This document shows, one piece after another, positions 8,273-16,267 of a DNA stretch of 64,000 nt (within the stretch, counting starts at the first letter, position 1; each line of letters begins with the position of its first letter). Position numbers and translations under genes: made by a program. Source of the DNA: Arthrobacter sp. NicSoilC5 (GTDB lineage Bacteria > Actinomycetota > Actinomycetes > Actinomycetales > Micrococcaceae). The notes below the pieces were generated by a model. It was not told the DNA's origin. It was given only the letters and a program-made list of their open reading frames with translations, and did no database searches. Location: assembly GCF_019977395.1 (NCBI RefSeq), contig NZ_AP024660.1, forward strand, positions 1,116,001-1,180,000. The letters run 5' to 3'.

Positions 8273-8980
8273 ATGGATACCGCCGCCGACCAGGACCTCA
8301 TCGCCTCCGTCAGGGGTGCACTCCACGGGCTGGCCGACCCTGTCCGGGCTGCGGGAGCGCAGGCCTACATGAAGTCCGAGCTCCCCTCGCTCGGCGTACG
8401 GGTTCCCGAGGTGCGGCGCATCGCGAAGCGGGCTGCCCGGGAGCATCCGCCGGTTTCCGCCGGGCAGCTGCGCGCCACCGTGCTGGACCTGTGGCGCACC
8501 TCCACGTTCCGGGAGGAGAAGTACGCGGCCATCGACCTGACAGCACACCGGCTGGTGGCCTCCGACCTGGACATGCTTCCTGTGTACGCAGAAATGATCC
8601 GGACAGGCGCATGGTGGGACTTTGCCGATGGCGTGTCCGGCCGGATCTGCACCCTGCTGCAGGCGCACCCCCGGGAGATGTCGGGTCTCCTGCTGCGGTG
8701 GAGCAAGGACCCCGACCTTTGGATCCGCAGGGCCGCCATCACGTCGCAGCTGCGCGCCGGGAAGGCCACCGACACGCGACTGCTCGCCGCCATCATCGAG
8801 CCGAACCTGGCGGACCGGGAGTTCTTTATCCGCAAGGCCATCGGCTGGGCGCTGCGCGAGTACGCCAAGACCGCACCGGAGTGGGTGGAGGCGTTCGTTT
8901 CCCGCAACAAGGACGCCATGAGTCCGTTGTCGCGGCGGGAGGCCCTGCGCAGGATCAGCGCCGGGGCCGCACAGCAATAG
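8273..8980 (+). CDS. DNA alkylation repair protein (AlkD-like HEAT repeat)
   Basis: A 235-residue AlkC/AlkD-superfamily DNA glycosylase, built of HEAT-like helical repeats, that removes N3- and N7-alkylated purines. Family marks visible are MKSELPSLGVRVPEVR near residue 30, the catalytic-site region WWDFADGVSGR, and WIRRAAITSQL. The ATG at 8273 follows a short AT-poor gap after the divergent epimerase. There is no operon partner. Length matches AlkD (about 230-240). In this family Asp of the WD motif stabilises the flipped lesion; the Asp in WWDFAD is kept here. Confidence 0.88.
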   Translation: MDTAADQDLIASVRGALHGLADPVRAAGAQAYMKSELPSLGVRVPEVRRIAKRAAREHPPVSAGQLRATVLDLWRTSTFREEKYAAIDLTAHRLVASDLDMLPVYAEMIRTGAWWDFADGVSGRICTLLQAHPREMSGLLLRWSKDPDLWIRRAAITSQLRAGKATDTRLLAAIIEPNLADREFFIRKAIGWALREYAKTAPEWVEAFVSRNKDAMSPLSRREALRRISAGAAQQ

Positions 8981-8986
8981 CCGCCG

Positions 8987-10597
8987 CTAGATCACGGGAC
9001 GTTCGACGACGGGCTGGTGCGATTTGCGGAACAGCCTGCGGGTGCCGGGGTCCCAGAAGATCAGGTACAGGGCAAAGAGCAGGGCGGTCAGCGCCGCGGC
9101 AACGCGGGCCAGGGCGAGGGCGAAGCCGAGGTCCTGGGTCTGGAGGTACGGGAAAACGTCCAACTGGTCCGAAATCGCGTAGATCATGAAGAAGGACACC
9201 ACGAAGTACAGGGCCTTGACCTGCCAGTCGTTCCTGATGCCGGTCACGGCAAAGAGCGGTATGAGCCAGACGACGTACCAGGCCTGGATGATCGGGGCCA
9301 GCAGGACCACGGCCGCCAGGGCGAGCGTGAGGCGGCGCATCAGGCGGTCGTAGTCACCCTTGAAGATCTGCCAGGCGACGATGCCCACGGCCAGCAGCTT
9401 GCCGGCGTCGAATACCCAGCCCGCGGGGACCGAACCGTCAAAGCCGAAAGCGGTGGCCAGGGATCCGACCACCATGCCAATCAAGCCCACCGGGGCGTAC
9501 CAGATCGAAATGCTGCCCGGCGCGGACAGGCCGTTGATCCAGCCGAAGCCGAACCCGTTGACCATGCTCAAGGCGGTCAACAGCGCCAGGCTCAGGCCGG
9601 CCGTCAGGGCCCAAAACGCCACTTTCCGGAGCCAGCCCGCGTTCCGGCCTGCCCACAGGAGGCCGATGAAGGGCAGGAAGACAATGGTGATGGGCTTCAC
9701 CGCGATGGAGAGGGTCACCAAGGCGATGCCACGGACCTGGCGCCGGGTCGCGGAGTGGTACAAGCCTGCCAGGGCGAGCCCGATCATCAGGGAGTCGTTG
9801 TGGACACTGGCAATGAAATTGGTCAGGAAGAGCGGGTTGGCCACGGTCAGCCAGAGAGCGCGGTGCGGGTTCACGCCGTGCAGTTCGGCGAGCCGGGGCA
9901 CGTAGACGACGCAGAGCACCACACCGGCCAGCGCCACCAGCCGGAAGAGCATGACGCACGCCTCCGGCTGGACGTTGGTCACCCAGACGACGAACTGCTC
10001 GATCCACAGGAACAGCTGGCCATAGGGAACCGGCGCCTCGGTCCACATTTTGTCGGCGCCGAGCTGGAAGTAGTTGGACAGCGCGGAAATGCCGTTTTCG
10101 TACGGATTGAAGCCCTCCACCATCAGGCGCCCCTGCCCGATGTACGCATACACGTCGCGGCTGAACAGCGGCACGCTGAACATCATGGGAAGACCCCATG
10201 CCACCACCGCGGACAGGGTTGCCCGCCGTGCCTGTTCACCCCACACCCGGACTTTCTGGCCCAGCCGCAGCCAGGCACGCACCAGCAGCATGCCGCCGAT
10301 GGCCACCAGGACGATGGACAGCGCCACGCCGGGAGCCTCCGTCCGCATCCAGATGAACACGGGCATCCGCCGCAGTTCCGAGACCGGGGCCAGCCAGCCG
10401 ACGCCAATGGAGCCAATCATCATGAACATGGAGCCCAGGAAACCGGCAAGCAGGGGTGAGCGCGGATTGTCCACCTCGGCACTGCCCGTTCCGGCAATAC
10501 CGGCCGCCGCCATCTCCCCCGTTGCGGGCACAGGCGCCGTCATCTCAGGATCGTCCAATCTTGTTGCGTTTTCCGCTGTTGATCCGGCGGGCCGCAC
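8987..10597 (-). CDS. mptB: Polyprenol-phosphomannose-dependent alpha-1,6-mannosyltransferase, MptB-like
   Basis: A 536-residue GT-C membrane glycosyltransferase with roughly 12-13 hydrophobic helices. FSRDVYAYIGQGRLMVEGF, followed by NPYENG, matches the first loop of MptA/MptB proteins, where acidic and arginine residues bind polyprenyl-phosphomannose. MptB extends the alpha-1,6-mannan core of lipomannan-type glycolipids at the outer face of the membrane. The start is uncertain: GTG 10597 gives the longest form, with in-frame ATGs at 10543 and 10516, and none has a convincing ribosome site. It is divergent from orn. Assignment to MptB rather than another GT-C member rests on this motif and size. 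Confidence 0.78.
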   Translation of the reverse strand: MRPAGSTAENATRLDDPEMTAPVPATGEMAAAGIAGTGSAEVDNPRSPLLAGFLGSMFMMIGSIGVGWLAPVSELRRMPVFIWMRTEAPGVALSIVLVAIGGMLLVRAWLRLGQKVRVWGEQARRATLSAVVAWGLPMMFSVPLFSRDVYAYIGQGRLMVEGFNPYENGISALSNYFQLGADKMWTEAPVPYGQLFLWIEQFVVWVTNVQPEACVMLFRLVALAGVVLCVVYVPRLAELHGVNPHRALWLTVANPLFLTNFIASVHNDSLMIGLALAGLYHSATRRQVRGIALVTLSIAVKPITIVFLPFIGLLWAGRNAGWLRKVAFWALTAGLSLALLTALSMVNGFGFGWINGLSAPGSISIWYAPVGLIGMVVGSLATAFGFDGSVPAGWVFDAGKLLAVGIVAWQIFKGDYDRLMRRLTLALAAVVLLAPIIQAWYVVWLIPLFAVTGIRNDWQVKALYFVVSFFMIYAISDQLDVFPYLQTQDLGFALALARVAAALTALLFALYLIFWDPGTRRLFRKSHQPVVERPVI

Positions 10598-10698
10598 GGG
10601 CCGGCCGGGACACGATTAAGGGGCGGAAGGGCGACCCGCCGCGTACCGAAATCCTAGCATCGGCAGGGTGCCCGGAAGTGTAACGGTAGGCTGGTCCG

Positions 10699-11328
10699 GT
10701 GCCTATATCTAACGAACGAATCGTCTGGATCGACTGCGAAATGACCGGCCTGGACATCAAGAACGACGCCCTGATCGAGGTGGCAGCACTGGTCACCGAC
10801 TCGGAGCTCAACATCCTTGGTGAGGGCGTCGACGTCGTCATCAAACCCGACGATGCCGCAGTGGCCCAGATGTCCGACTTCGTCCGGGACATGCACACCA
10901 AGTCCGGGCTGCTGGCGGAGCTGCCGCACGGCAAGACGATGGCAGAAGCAGAGGCCGCGGTCATGGAGTACATCTCCACGTGGGTCCCGGATCCGCGCAA
11001 AGCACCTCTGGGCGGCAACTCCGTGGGAACCGACCGGGTGTTCCTGTCCCGCGACATGCCTGCCGTGGTGGAGCACCTGCATTACCGGGTCATTGACGTC
11101 AGCACCATCAAAGAGCTCTCGCGCCGTTGGTACGCCCGGGCGTACTTCCAGTCGCCGGCGAAGAAGGGTGGCCACCGCGCGCTGGGAGACATCAAGGACT
11201 CCATCGACGAGCTCCGCTACTACCGCGAGGCAGTGTTCGTCCCCGCCCCCGGGCCGGACAGCGCCACCGCCCAGAAGATTGCCAGGGGAATCACCAACGG
11301 GGACGCCGGGAACCAGTCCGCGGAGTAA
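10699..11328 (+). CDS. orn: Oligoribonuclease
   Basis: A 209-residue 3'-to-5' exonuclease that degrades short RNA oligomers and pGpG to mononucleotides. All DEDDh residues are recognisable: Asp and Glu in WIDCEMTGLD, Asp in GTDRVFLSRDMP, and His and Asp in HRALGDIKDSIDELRYY. A GTG start is used at 10699. C-terminal to the nuclease fold is a short tail not needed for activity. It lies upstream of tRNA-His with about 130 bp between them, an arrangement frequent in Micrococcaceae. The product acts in the cytoplasm as a dimer. Confidence 0.95.
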   Translation: MPISNERIVWIDCEMTGLDIKNDALIEVAALVTDSELNILGEGVDVVIKPDDAAVAQMSDFVRDMHTKSGLLAELPHGKTMAEAEAAVMEYISTWVPDPRKAPLGGNSVGTDRVFLSRDMPAVVEHLHYRVIDVSTIKELSRRWYARAYFQSPAKKGGHRALGDIKDSIDELRYYREAVFVPAPGPDSATAQKIARGITNGDAGNQSAE

Positions 11329-11456
11329 TCTGCGCCACGTTTTGAGGAAATTTCGCTCAAATCGCTGAAAGTGGACAAAGCACCCTGTTCGAGCAGGTAA
11401 GCTATTTGAGTTGCGTTTCCAGGGAGCCGCTCCGGTGGAATTCCCTTGAGGCACAT

Positions 11457-11530
11457 GGTGGGCGTAGCTCAGTTGGCAGAGCGCCTGGTTGTGGTCCAGG
11501 AGGTCGCGGGTTCAACCCCCGTCGCTCACC
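11457..11530 (+). tRNA. tRNA-His (GTG anticodon)
   Basis: A complete cloverleaf is seen: acceptor GTGGGCG pairs with CGCTCAC with one G-U, the anticodon arm is CCTGG-TTGTGGT-CCAGG with anticodon GTG, and the T-loop is TTCAACC. The extra G at 11457 pairs with discriminator C at 11530, the hallmark G-1:C73 of tRNA-His, so G-1 is gene-encoded. CCA is not encoded. Confidence 0.97.
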
Positions 11531-11557
11531 CTCACGGGGCGGCACATGCAGCCGTCA

Positions 11558-11599
11558 ACAAAGGAGGCCGCACCGGATATCCGGTGCGGCCTCCTTTGT
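11558..11599. terminator. Perfect 42-bp palindrome after tRNA-His, terminator-like
   Basis: Both 21-nt halves (11558-11578 and 11579-11599) are exact reverse complements, with GGATATCC at the centre and ACAAAGGAGG/CCTCCTTTGT at the ends. As RNA it would form a very long GC-rich hairpin ending in a short U-rich arm, 27 nt after the tRNA. Most likely it terminates tRNA-His and insulates def. Confidence 0.8.
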
Positions 11600-11660
11600 C
11601 GTGCCCCACCGGGCACACGCATTGCAGCCGGGGACACCGCGAAGCCGAAGGACTACTGAT

Positions 11661-12233
11661 ATGACCGTTCTGCCGATCACCATCTGGGGCGAGCCTGTCC
11701 TGCACCGCCGCGCCGCCGAGGTGGAGGTCTTCGACGACGAACTGCGCACCCTGATTGCCGACATGTTCGAAACCAACGACGCCGCCAACGGGGTGGGCCT
11801 GGCCGCCCCGCAGATCGGCGTCGGCAAGCGGATCTTCGTTTACAAGTACGCCAATGACGACGGCGCTCCCCCAACCGGCGTCCTGGTGAATCCCGTCCTG
11901 ACCCTGTCCAAGGTCTCAGGTGCTGCTCCCGATCCCGACGAAGAGGAAGAGGGCTGCCTGTCCTTCCCGGGCGAACAGTATCCGCTCAAGCGGGCCGAAT
12001 GGGCCCGGGTGGAGGGCTTTGACGGGTTCGGGGAACCGGTCCGCTTCGAGGCCACAGGCTGGTTTGCCAGGGTCATCCAGCACGAGTATGACCACCTGGA
12101 CGGCAAGCTGTACGTCAACCGGCTGTTGGACCGGTATTCCCGCAAGGCCATGAAGCAGGCCAAGAAGAACGGCTGGGGCGTGCCGGGGCTGACCTGGATG
12201 CCCGGCGTTGACCCGGATCCCTTCGGACACTGA
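11661..12233 (+). CDS. def: Peptide deformylase
   Basis: A 190-residue metalloenzyme that removes the formyl group from N-terminal methionine of new proteins. All three family motifs are present: GVGLAAPQIG, EEGCLSFPG with the metal-binding Cys, and QHEYDHLDG with two His and the catalytic Glu. The ATG at 11661 is chosen because the protein should begin MTVLPITIWG; an open frame extending upstream to 11406 merely crosses tRNA-His. It is a type-II-like deformylase with a C-terminal extension rich in Lys/Gly and aromatics. The gene stands alone between the tRNA terminator and a convergent nuclease gene. Confidence 0.96.
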   Translation: MTVLPITIWGEPVLHRRAAEVEVFDDELRTLIADMFETNDAANGVGLAAPQIGVGKRIFVYKYANDDGAPPTGVLVNPVLTLSKVSGAAPDPDEEEEGCLSFPGEQYPLKRAEWARVEGFDGFGEPVRFEATGWFARVIQHEYDHLDGKLYVNRLLDRYSRKAMKQAKKNGWGVPGLTWMPGVDPDPFGH

Positions 12234-12284
12234 CCGGTTCAGCCACGGGGCCGCCGGCCACCGACCCGGCCCGGCGGATGCCGG

Positions 12285-13082
12285 TCAGCCTGCCGTAATG
12301 GTCTGCTGCTGGGGGCAGGAGGCCAGGACCCGCTTCATGGCGTCCTTTTCCGCTGCCGTTACCCACAGCCCGTACGCGGCCTTCACGGAAATCTGCCGGG
12401 CCACGTAATGGCAGCGGATTGCCGTGTTTTTGGGCAGCCAGGTAGCGGCGTCCCCCGCGCTTTTTTGCTGATTGGCGGCGCCGTCCGCCGCGATGAGGTT
12501 CAGGGGATCGTTTGCCAGGCTCTGGCGTTCCTTCGGCGCCAAACGCTGGGCGCCCTTTTGCCAGGCATCACCCAGGGCGACGACGTGGTCGATCTGGACC
12601 GCGCGGCTGCTGTCCGAACCGCGCCGGAAATCAATATCCTGCCCCGTGTAGGGTTCCCGGAAATGCCCGGACGTCACCTTGCAGGAGGAACCCTCCGAGA
12701 ACACAACATCGGCGAGGTCCCGGCGAAGAATGTCATTGCGGGTGTCGCAGCCGTTGCGGTCCACATCGAGCCAGGCCTGGCCAAAGGCGTCCCGGCTGTA
12801 GTCGGTGCTGGGCGCCCGCCCTTTGACAGCCAGGCCGTCAAGGGCTGCGAGGGCGCTGCCGGCCGGCACCGGGTTGGGTTCCTGGACGGGCTTCATCCAG
12901 GCGGGGTCGAAGACCGGCGCCTCCGTGGGCCCCTCCGTGGCGGGCCCGGCTGCCGCGAACTGTCCGGCGGTGAAGAACCAGAACAGTGCGGCAAGGATGG
13001 AGACCGCGGCCGTCACCAGAAGCGCCCAGGCCTGCCGGGAACGGCGGCGTGCGCGGCGGTAGGCGGACCAGCTGACGGTCAC
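12285..13082 (-). CDS. Exported HNH endonuclease family protein (DUF1524)
   Basis: A 265-residue protein with a basic N-terminus followed by one hydrophobic helix (WALLVTAAVSILAALFWFFT), so it is anchored in or secreted across the membrane. The C-terminal half is a GmrSD/DUF1524-type HNH nuclease: VQIDHVVALGDAWQKGA supplies the Asp-His pair and NDPLNLIAADGAANQQK the central Asn. Similar proteins are common single genes in actinobacteria and are thought to degrade extracellular DNA. No partner methylase or GmrS domain is nearby, so a defence role is not supported. Two Cys pairs in the mature domain may form disulfides. The GTG start has a weak ribosome site. Confidence 0.82.
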   Translation of the reverse strand: MTVSWSAYRRARRRSRQAWALLVTAAVSILAALFWFFTAGQFAAAGPATEGPTEAPVFDPAWMKPVQEPNPVPAGSALAALDGLAVKGRAPSTDYSRDAFGQAWLDVDRNGCDTRNDILRRDLADVVFSEGSSCKVTSGHFREPYTGQDIDFRRGSDSSRAVQIDHVVALGDAWQKGAQRLAPKERQSLANDPLNLIAADGAANQQKSAGDAATWLPKNTAIRCHYVARQISVKAAYGLWVTAAEKDAMKRVLASCPQQQTITAG

Positions 13083-13208
13083 GGGGTTGACGCCGGGAGG
13101 GGAAAGTCGGGCACCCCAAGAGCCTAGGACACAGGGCGCGGGCGGCCGCTGATATCCACACTGTTGAGGACGAGTGATGGGTCACAGCGCCCGGTGGTGG
13201 CCGCCGGG

Positions 13209-13418
13209 TTATTGTTCCCTGGTGACCCTACGCAGGTCTTCTTCCGCGATGGACAGCAGGTCCTCGAGCTGGCGCACCCGCTCATCGGTGACGTCGCCGG
13301 TCCTCTGGGCGGCACGGGCGCGCTCCAGAAGCCGCACGGCTTCCTTATGGTTGGCTTTGGCCACGTCCAGTGCGTGCTCGAGGGTGGTTTCGTGCTGAAG
13401 TGTCGATTCGTTGTCCAT
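13209..13418 (-). CDS. Small coiled-coil protein of unknown function
   Basis: A 69-residue, highly charged protein without hydrophobic segments. Heptad-like spacing of Leu, Ala and Val through most of its length (for example LEHALDVAKANHKEAVRLLE) predicts a helical hairpin or coiled coil. It has an ATG start preceded by GGTGG. It lies downstream of gap on the same strand but beyond a hairpin, so cotranscription is doubtful. I do not recognise a family. Coding is supported by codon bias and by the helical pattern of the product. Confidence 0.6.
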   Translation of the reverse strand: MDNESTLQHETTLEHALDVAKANHKEAVRLLERARAAQRTGDVTDERVRQLEDLLSIAEEDLRRVTREQ

Positions 13419-13437
13419 GCCACCAGTGTGGTCCCGT

Positions 13438-13469
13438 TTCCCGGCTGATTCCAGAGAATCAGCCGGGAA
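13438..13469. terminator. Hairpin after gap
   Basis: A perfect 13-bp stem (arms 13438-13450 and 13457-13469, TTCCCGGCTGATT and its complement) encloses a 6-nt loop, 25 bp beyond the gap stop. It lacks a clear T-run on the minus strand, so termination may be partial. Confidence 0.55.
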
Positions 13470-13493
13470 TTCGCAGGACGCGGGCGGATGTGG

Positions 13494-14972
13494 CTAGACG
13501 GCGATCGCGGCCAAGGCGGCAGCGCTTTCCTTGGCGGGGAAGGACGGCGGGTTCACGCCTGCCATCTCTTCCATGACGCGGACCACCTGGCAGCTGTAGC
13601 CGAACTCGTTGTCGTACCAGACGTAGAGGACCAGGTTCTTGTCCGTGGACACGGTGGCCAGGCCGTCCACGATCCCGGCGCGGCGGGATCCGACGAAGTC
13701 GGTGGAGACAACCTCGGGCGAGTCGATGTAGTCGATCTGCTTGCGCAGGTCCGAGTGCAGCGACATTTCACGCAGGTAGTTGTTGACCTCGTCCTTGGTG
13801 GTGCCGTTTTCAAGGGTGAGGTTCAGGATGGCCAGCGAAACGTCCGGGGTGGGGACGCGGATGGAGCTGCCGGTGAGCTTTCCCAGGAGTTCGGGCAGGG
13901 CCTTCGCCACTGCCTTGGCGGCACCGGTTTCGGTGATGACCATGTTCAGCGCAGCGGAACGGCCGCGGCGGTCGCCCTTGTGGAAGTTGTCGATCAGGTT
14001 CTGGTCGTTGGTGAAGGAATGGACGGTTTCCACGTGGCCGTGGACCACGCCGAACTTGTCGTTGATGGCCTTCAGGACCGGGGTGATGGCGTTGGTGGTG
14101 CAGGACGCCGCGGAAACGATCTTGTCCGAGTCGGTGATGTCCCGGTGGTTGATGCCGTGGACGATGTTCTTCAGTTCACCCTTGCCCGGCGCGGTCAGCA
14201 GGACCCGCGCAACGCCCTTGCTCTGCAGGTGCTGGGACAGGCCTTCGGCGTCGCGCCAGCGGCCGGTGTTGTCCACCACCAGGGCGTTGTTGATGCCGTA
14301 GGCGGTGTAGTCGATGGTGGCGGGGTCGTTCGAGTAGATGACCTGGATCTGGACACCGTTGGCAGTGATGGTGTTGGCCGCCTCGTCGATCCGGATGGTG
14401 CCTTCGAAGGACCCGTGGACGGAGTCGCGGCGCAGCAGGCTGGCCCGCTTGGAGAGGTCGTTGTCGGATCCGCGGCGCACCACAATGGCGCGCAGGCGCA
14501 GGCCGTGGCCACCGCCGGCCTTTTCGATGAGGAGGCGGGCCAGGAGGCGGCCGATGCGGCCAAAGCCATAGAGCACGACGTCGGTGCTGGTGCGGTCATC
14601 GCCGCCCCGCTTGCCCACGATTTCGGCGAGCTCTTCGCGGAGGAATTCCTCCAGCGTGGCGCCGTTGCCTTCTTCCTTGAACTTCTGGTTCAGGCGGGCG
14701 ATGTCGATCGCGGCGGCACCCAGTTCGAGTCCGGCCAGCGTGTTCAGCAGGGGCGCCGTGTCCTCCAGGAGCAGTTCGTCCTTGCTCATCCGGCGCGCGA
14801 AGCGGTGCGCCTTGAGGATGTTCATGGTGGACTTGTTGATCAGGCTCCGGCCGTGGATGCTGGTCACCACGTTGTTTTCGCGGTACAGCCTGCCGATCAC
14901 CGGGATCATGGCCTCGGCGAGGGCCTCCCGGCCCATCCACGTATCAAGACAAGAATCAGACGTCTGGCTCAC
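13494..14972 (-). CDS. gapB: Glyceraldehyde-3-phosphate dehydrogenase, long GapB-type form
   Basis: A 492-residue phosphorylating GAPDH that interconverts glyceraldehyde 3-phosphate and 1,3-bisphosphoglycerate. The NAD(P) loop YGFGRIGRLL begins only at about residue 135, so there is an N-terminal extension of some 130 residues compared with the usual 335-residue enzyme. Catalytic Cys291 lies in SAASCTTNAITPV, and RVPTPDVSLAILNL is the normal C-terminal region. The long form resembles corynebacterial GapB, considered mainly gluconeogenic, but cofactor and direction here are inferred. A short palindrome at 14997-15014 lies just upstream and may be an operator. A canonical gapA is not in this window. 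Confidence 0.9.
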   Translation of the reverse strand: MSQTSDSCLDTWMGREALAEAMIPVIGRLYRENNVVTSIHGRSLINKSTMNILKAHRFARRMSKDELLLEDTAPLLNTLAGLELGAAAIDIARLNQKFKEEGNGATLEEFLREELAEIVGKRGGDDRTSTDVVLYGFGRIGRLLARLLIEKAGGGHGLRLRAIVVRRGSDNDLSKRASLLRRDSVHGSFEGTIRIDEAANTITANGVQIQVIYSNDPATIDYTAYGINNALVVDNTGRWRDAEGLSQHLQSKGVARVLLTAPGKGELKNIVHGINHRDITDSDKIVSAASCTTNAITPVLKAINDKFGVVHGHVETVHSFTNDQNLIDNFHKGDRRGRSAALNMVITETGAAKAVAKALPELLGKLTGSSIRVPTPDVSLAILNLTLENGTTKDEVNNYLREMSLHSDLRKQIDYIDSPEVVSTDFVGSRRAGIVDGLATVSTDKNLVLYVWYDNEFGYSCQVVRVMEEMAGVNPPSFPAKESAAALAAIAV

Positions 14973-14996
14973 AGAAATACCTTCCTCGGTTCAGCC

Positions 14997-15014
14997 GTGT
15001 ACGTCGTCGTACAC
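14997..15014. promoter_or_regulatory. Candidate operator upstream of gapB
   Basis: The 18-bp inverted repeat GTGTACGTCGTCGTACAC has perfect 7-bp arms with a TCGT spacer, 25 bp before the gapB start codon. Its location fits a regulator site; the regulator is unknown. Confidence 0.45.
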
Positions 15015-15091
15015 AGATGTAGGCCACCTGATGATGTCCAGGGGCACCGGCGCCCGCAGGGGATGGTCCCCAGGCGCCTGGATCGCGTGCA

Positions 15092-15128
15092 AAGAAAAAC
15101 CGCCGGTTGCGGACGCAACTTTCGGCGG
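15092..15128 (-). terminator. Rho-independent terminator upstream of gapB
   Basis: On the minus strand a stem formed by 15123-15128 with 15100-15105, plus the inner stem GTTGC/GCAAC, is followed by TTTTTCTTT. It should end the tspO transcript before gapB. Confidence 0.75.
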
Positions 15129-15243
15129 TAGAACTCCTGCGTCCGGAATCCATTCTAATTTGGCACGGTCCACGGAACACGCTCGGGATGCGTGAAATCA
15201 CTCACACGCCCGGGGCGGACCGCACAACGCAGACTGCCGGCCT

Positions 15244-15777
15244 TCAGTTGTGGATGGCAGAGTACAGGTTCAGGCTGGCGGAGAACACGAGCCAGGAAAA
15301 GTACGGCAGCACCAGGTACCCGGCGGTGGCGTCCACCGGTCCGAAGCGCAGGATCAGGAACGCCAGGGTTGCGGTCAGCGCGCAGATGACAGCAAAGGCT
15401 GCCCACAGGGCCACCACTCCAAGCATGGGATACATCGCGAAGAACGTCACCGGCCACGCAGTGTTGAGCAGCAGTTGCCCCACATAGCCGGCAAGGGTGC
15501 CCCCGGACAGGCGCCCTTTGCGCCAGACCAGCCAGGCCGCTGCCGCCACGCCGGCATAGAGCACCATCCAGGTGGTGCGGAACATCCACGACGGCGGCAT
15601 CCACGGAGCTTTCAGCGAGCCCGCGTACCAGCCGTTGGAGTTAAGGATGATGGGAACTGAGGCGAGTACCCAGGCCAGCGCGGAAAGGGCCAGGAAACCG
15701 GCGAGGGCAACACCCTGTGAACGGACGCCGGGAATGCCCGCTGCGGGTGCGGGACGGGTTTCAGGAATTACGGGCAC
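15244..15777 (-). CDS. tspO: TspO/MBR family tryptophan-rich sensory protein
   Basis: A 177-residue membrane protein with five predicted helices and a short polar N-terminus. Characteristic marks are the loop WYAGSLKAPWMPPSWMFRTTW, read here as WYAGSLKAPWMPPSW then MFRTTW; the central LLNTAWPVTFF helix; and the final YFSWLVFSASLNLYSA. TspO proteins bind porphyrins and affect their turnover under oxidative stress or light; the precise role is unsettled. A GTG start is used. It is transcribed alone toward gapB and stopped by the hairpin at 15092-15128. RNase P RNA lies directly upstream on the same strand. Confidence 0.92.
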   Translation of the reverse strand: MPVIPETRPAPAAGIPGVRSQGVALAGFLALSALAWVLASVPIILNSNGWYAGSLKAPWMPPSWMFRTTWMVLYAGVAAAAWLVWRKGRLSGGTLAGYVGQLLLNTAWPVTFFAMYPMLGVVALWAAFAVICALTATLAFLILRFGPVDATAGYLVLPYFSWLVFSASLNLYSAIHN

Positions 15778-15822
15778 GGTTCAGGATCCCCGACGCATAG
15801 CCCGTGGTCAAACGCGGTTTAA

Positions 15823-16212
15823 GGATGGGACAGCCGATACGCCGGGTTCTGTTCTCCCCTGCCGTTACCGGAAAGGGAGCGACGGCCATCCATCTACGAG
15901 TACCGTTGCCGGCACCCTCCAGCGGCCTACCCGGACACTCGGGCGGGCAGCCCTCGAACGTGTCCTGTCTGGCCTTGCTCCGGGTGGGGTTTACCTAGCC
16001 TTCCCGGTCACCCGGGAAGCTGGTGGTCTCTTACACCACCGTTTCACCCTTACCTGCCCTCCCCGGCCGGAGCCGGAAATGCAGGCGGTCTGTTTTCTGT
16101 GGCACTGGCCTGCGGGTTACCCCGAGTGGGCGTTACCCACCACCCTGCCCTGCGGAGCCCGGACGTTCCTCGAGCCACTTGCGTGGCGCGCGGCCGTCTG
16201 GCTGTCCCATCC
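15823..16212 (-). ncRNA. rnpB: RNase P RNA (class A)
   Basis: The ribozyme subunit that matures tRNA 5' ends. Helix P1 is visible as a perfect 13-bp pairing of both ends (GGATGGGACAGCC at 16212-16200 and its complement at 15835-15823). The universally conserved 5' core GAGGAACGTCCGGGCTCC lies near 16171-16154, and the 3' core ACAGAACCCGGCGTA at about 15852-15838 pairs with it to form P4. About 390 nt, normal for high-GC Gram-positives. Exact ends are inferred from P1. All open frames across this stretch are spurious. The promoter must overlap the start of the divergent yaaA gene. Confidence 0.95.
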
Positions 16213-16267
16213 GGGTCCCAGTCTACCGGCGCCGCCGGCCGCCTTTTGCCGCCGGTAGGATCGGACG

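Noticed and set aside
11406..11660. Upstream extension of peptide deformylase
   Set aside because: It translates through tRNA-His and a terminator palindrome; deformylases start at the MTVLPITIWG position.
12285..13082. HNH/DUF1524 protein as part of a GmrSD-like restriction system
   Set aside because: It is a short protein with a membrane anchor, lacks a GmrS/DUF262 domain and has no defence neighbours.
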